Shown: positions 63,701 through 64,000 of the stretch, in pieces
Layout: every line of letters begins with the position of its first letter
Position numbering within the stretch: position 1 is the first letter of the stretch
Origin: JBIOXB01 sp050732395
GTDB lineage: Bacteria > Zhuqueibacterota > Zhuqueibacteria > Zhuqueibacterales > Zhuqueibacteraceae
Length of the DNA: 64,000 nucleotides
NCBI GenBank assembly: GCA_050732395.1
Contig: JBOHQX010000048.1
Span: 15,336 to 79,335, forward strand
Direction of reading: 5' to 3'
The notes under the pieces: model-generated
What the model was told of the DNA's origin: nothing
Database searches by the model: none
What the model saw: the letters and a program-made list of their open reading frames with translations, nothing else
Translations under genes and position numbers: made by a program

Positions 63701-63721
63701 ACCGGCGTGAGCATCCGTTAG
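60701..63721 (+). CDS. Secreted polysaccharide lyase family 8-like protein with PKD domain
   Basis: The 1006-residue protein has a signal peptide (FFNIASLAWSLSSWVTPAFGQ). A helical (alpha/alpha) N-terminal domain contains NWWEIEIGVPRAL (111-123), GANAAWRGWA with the conserved Asn, and YAHIQHDWTYFFHYN then HYGGQHFGDY supplying His/Tyr as in PL8 enzymes. The central beta-sandwich has RSWFFFDDEIVCVGSGI, a PL8 hallmark. A PKD domain follows at ~754-838 (YDPDGGSITAYQWDFGDG), then a carbohydrate-binding-like beta domain, and the end QAPAAPTGVSIR. It probably cleaves uronate-containing polymer by beta-elimination. AAGGAG at 60687-60692 fixes ATG 60701. Confidence 0.85.
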   Translation: MTARKRVLFFNIASLAWSLSSWVTPAFGQFTSEQLREAREKYIREYLPCSDWTATVNRHQNTPVGQGWGGYSPTEWYIAADLTRAAGCGNGSGASRLRQALDFAERNTIENWWEIEIGVPRALAEGLLAGGASVSSEVRGRMENALRAFVSRQSLSEWNGANAAWRGWARFLAAIYLEDADLADSAVNLMATATSQGDYAHIQHDWTYFFHYNVLNMHYGGQHFGDYARYLKFTEGTPFSTGTRVNPQDPLRRTGLQVTLDWFKHFLRWIFYRGYGDPFTVSKFPQQQNSYGGRIQSGAELLASTAYPEVQPYRSMLQDIASHASNPIGARAFPTARYLVARRESFFSSLIMANLVEPHMEASPLAPIFGAVNIVDPATVDKLRRENIQNHPYQLLNAMTLPAAYERATVEPGSEYSGRENLSEIKAMLSNWGFFGVSTLGGYIGMGAQRLTGAANSFTAQRSWFFFDDEIVCVGSGIQASSSSLGGMRTLLYTFRADAGSFQSSAGSNAIPTAGGDDRDLGRLRWLQHNTMGYYFPETTPVRAHGVSSGFARVYMAHGNGASFAAILLPAHGATATQQYAAAPDVQVLQSDQSAHIVKDQSTNTIGIAAFTAVNTSTLVINFPGYVLYQNSGGQFRLSLYNPHREERLSSQPADDLVNPMVDFEISPEQATYRNYQLQVPFSLRKGAGSGMDLFAVNDLGADRSELQVNLRVYRKFEINGSVNNDGSVTIEKAWIALNDAAIAETQTPRPSNRVPVAMVDGAAAGREGATLTWSGVNSYDPDGGSITAYQWDFGDGATASGAQVSHRYAAAGNYPASLEVTDDEGAKGTANFEVRIAAQPDSTNDLRVLVSGDDGYEIYINGMRVGANSSWQTAEEYAAPLLGGKNVIAIKATNGDNAGGLVAEVHALNKFWPSNASWKIVLQEESNWHQVQFDDAQWQRATAQGRHGTAMPWAQFQNVTGISTDRGVEWIWSANNLRDQVIYLRFTLPVDDTQAPAAPTGVSIR

Positions 63722-63787
63722 GCCATTAAAAGTGAAACCTGTGCTTGTTGAGCAAAGAAATTCAAAATCCAAAGCTGAAAGTTTTCT

Positions 63788-63848
63788 GACAGGATTGACA
63801 AGATTTACAGGATGATGATCGATCATGTTCATCCTGTGAATCCTGTCG
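63788..63848 (+). repeat. Hairpin repeat of GACAGGATT units
   Basis: GACAGGATTGACAAGATTTA at the left pairs loosely with TGTGAATCCTGTCG at the right, around the palindrome ATGATCGATCAT (63814-63825). It lies 66 bases after the lyase stop and could act as a transcript end structure. The rest of the window, 63849-64000, holds no gene. Confidence 0.6.
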
Positions 63849-63939
63849 AAAAAGAACCGGCCGCGCAGCGGCTTCTGTAATACAAACTTGTAAAACTTTG
63901 CATTTTTAGCAAAGTTTTTGGTTGCGACTTTGCCAGCCG

Positions 63940-63976
63940 GAAGTCTTTGCGAATCTTTGCGAGGCTCTGCGTGAGT
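63940..63976 (+). repeat. TTTGCG-type degenerate repeat
   Basis: GTCTTTGCGAATCTTTGCG and AGGCTCTGCGTGAG repeat a loose TTTGCG unit. A similar stretch lies near 32650-32687, in the gap before the first flippase gene. Low-complexity, non-coding. Confidence 0.5.
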
Positions 63977-64000
63977 TTTTTTTTGTTGCGGCTACGCCGC

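Noticed and set aside
8961..63721. Exosortase/PEP-CTERM-linked exopolysaccharide system, suggested by asparagine synthases, deacetylases and sigma-54-like sites
   Set aside because: No exosortase, no PEP-CTERM protein and no PrsK/PrsR-type regulator is encoded in the window. The two secreted proteins lack a C-terminal sorting helix.

Overview
The window is one long polysaccharide-assembly locus. All 47 supported genes lie on the + strand and leave few gaps. The first gene is cut by the left edge. I see no rRNA, tRNA, CRISPR array, transposase or integrase. The organism is a diderm bacterium: it has a Wza-type outer-membrane export protein, a Wzc-type tyrosine kinase and signal-peptide proteins. 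GC content looks moderately high. TTG and GTG starts are fairly frequent. Intergenic regions are full of hairpin-forming low-complexity repeats. An uncultured FCB-type lineage (KSB1/Calditrichota-like) would fit, but that placement is a guess and not something the sequence proves.

Layout. 1-8.5 kb: a STAS-domain regulator, then the core export and initiation set: Wza/SLBB protein, Wzc co-polymerase/BY-kinase, UDP-glucuronate 4-epimerase, polyprenyl-phosphate sugar-1-phosphate transferase and UDP-glucose dehydrogenase. A candidate sigma-54 promoter at 8898-8913, with an 11-bp inverted repeat about 95 bp upstream, opens the next block. 9-23.5 kb: GT4 transferases, two asparagine-synthase-type proteins (one without its glutaminase cysteine), a radical SAM protein, a methyltransferase, an SDR, a hexapeptide acyltransferase, a polysaccharide deacetylase, an LPG-synthase-TM-like membrane protein, ProC and a BcsL/FemAB-type acyltransferase. 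23.6-28.4 kb: a translationally coupled cassette of a YdjM-like membrane protein, three GT2 proteins (the middle one lacks DxD) and a GT4. 28.6-47.7 kb: four GT-C (GT39-type) membrane transferases, an SDR-Gfo/Idh/MocA fusion, two flippases, the only recognisable polymerase (O-antigen ligase/Wzy type), a GT2-DUF2304 pair, a HAD-IB phosphatase and a NodU-type carbamoyltransferase. 47.7-53.8 kb: a GT4 plus DprE1-like, DprE2-like and DPPR-synthase-like genes. Together these predict polyprenyl-phosphoryl-arabinofuranose synthesis. A secreted GH-like/golvesin-domain protein gene is interposed. 53.9-63.7 kb: two more GT4s, a second carbamoyltransferase, a divergent deacetylase-like protein, a small membrane protein and a secreted PL8-type lyase with a PKD domain.

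Inferred function. Ugd and the epimerase supply UDP-GlcA/UDP-GalA. The phosphotransferase loads the first sugar on the lipid carrier, and GT4/GT2 enzymes extend it. GT-C enzymes add sugars from polyprenyl-phosphate donors, probably including arabinofuranose. Amide, carbamoyl, acyl and methyl decorations are added, the repeat unit is flipped and polymerised, and Wzc/Wza export it. The PL8 lyase and deacetylases could trim the product. The polymer would be acidic and unusually heavily decorated. The exact sugar sequence cannot be read from the DNA.

Most unusual points: an arabinan-precursor module outside its familiar actinobacterial setting; a DxD-less GT2 between two intact GT2s; a GT39 with a beta-rich insertion of about 225 residues; an epimerase-oxidoreductase fusion; a glutaminase-dead asparagine-synthase homologue; and a dispersed intergenic repeat family with terminal inverted repeats.
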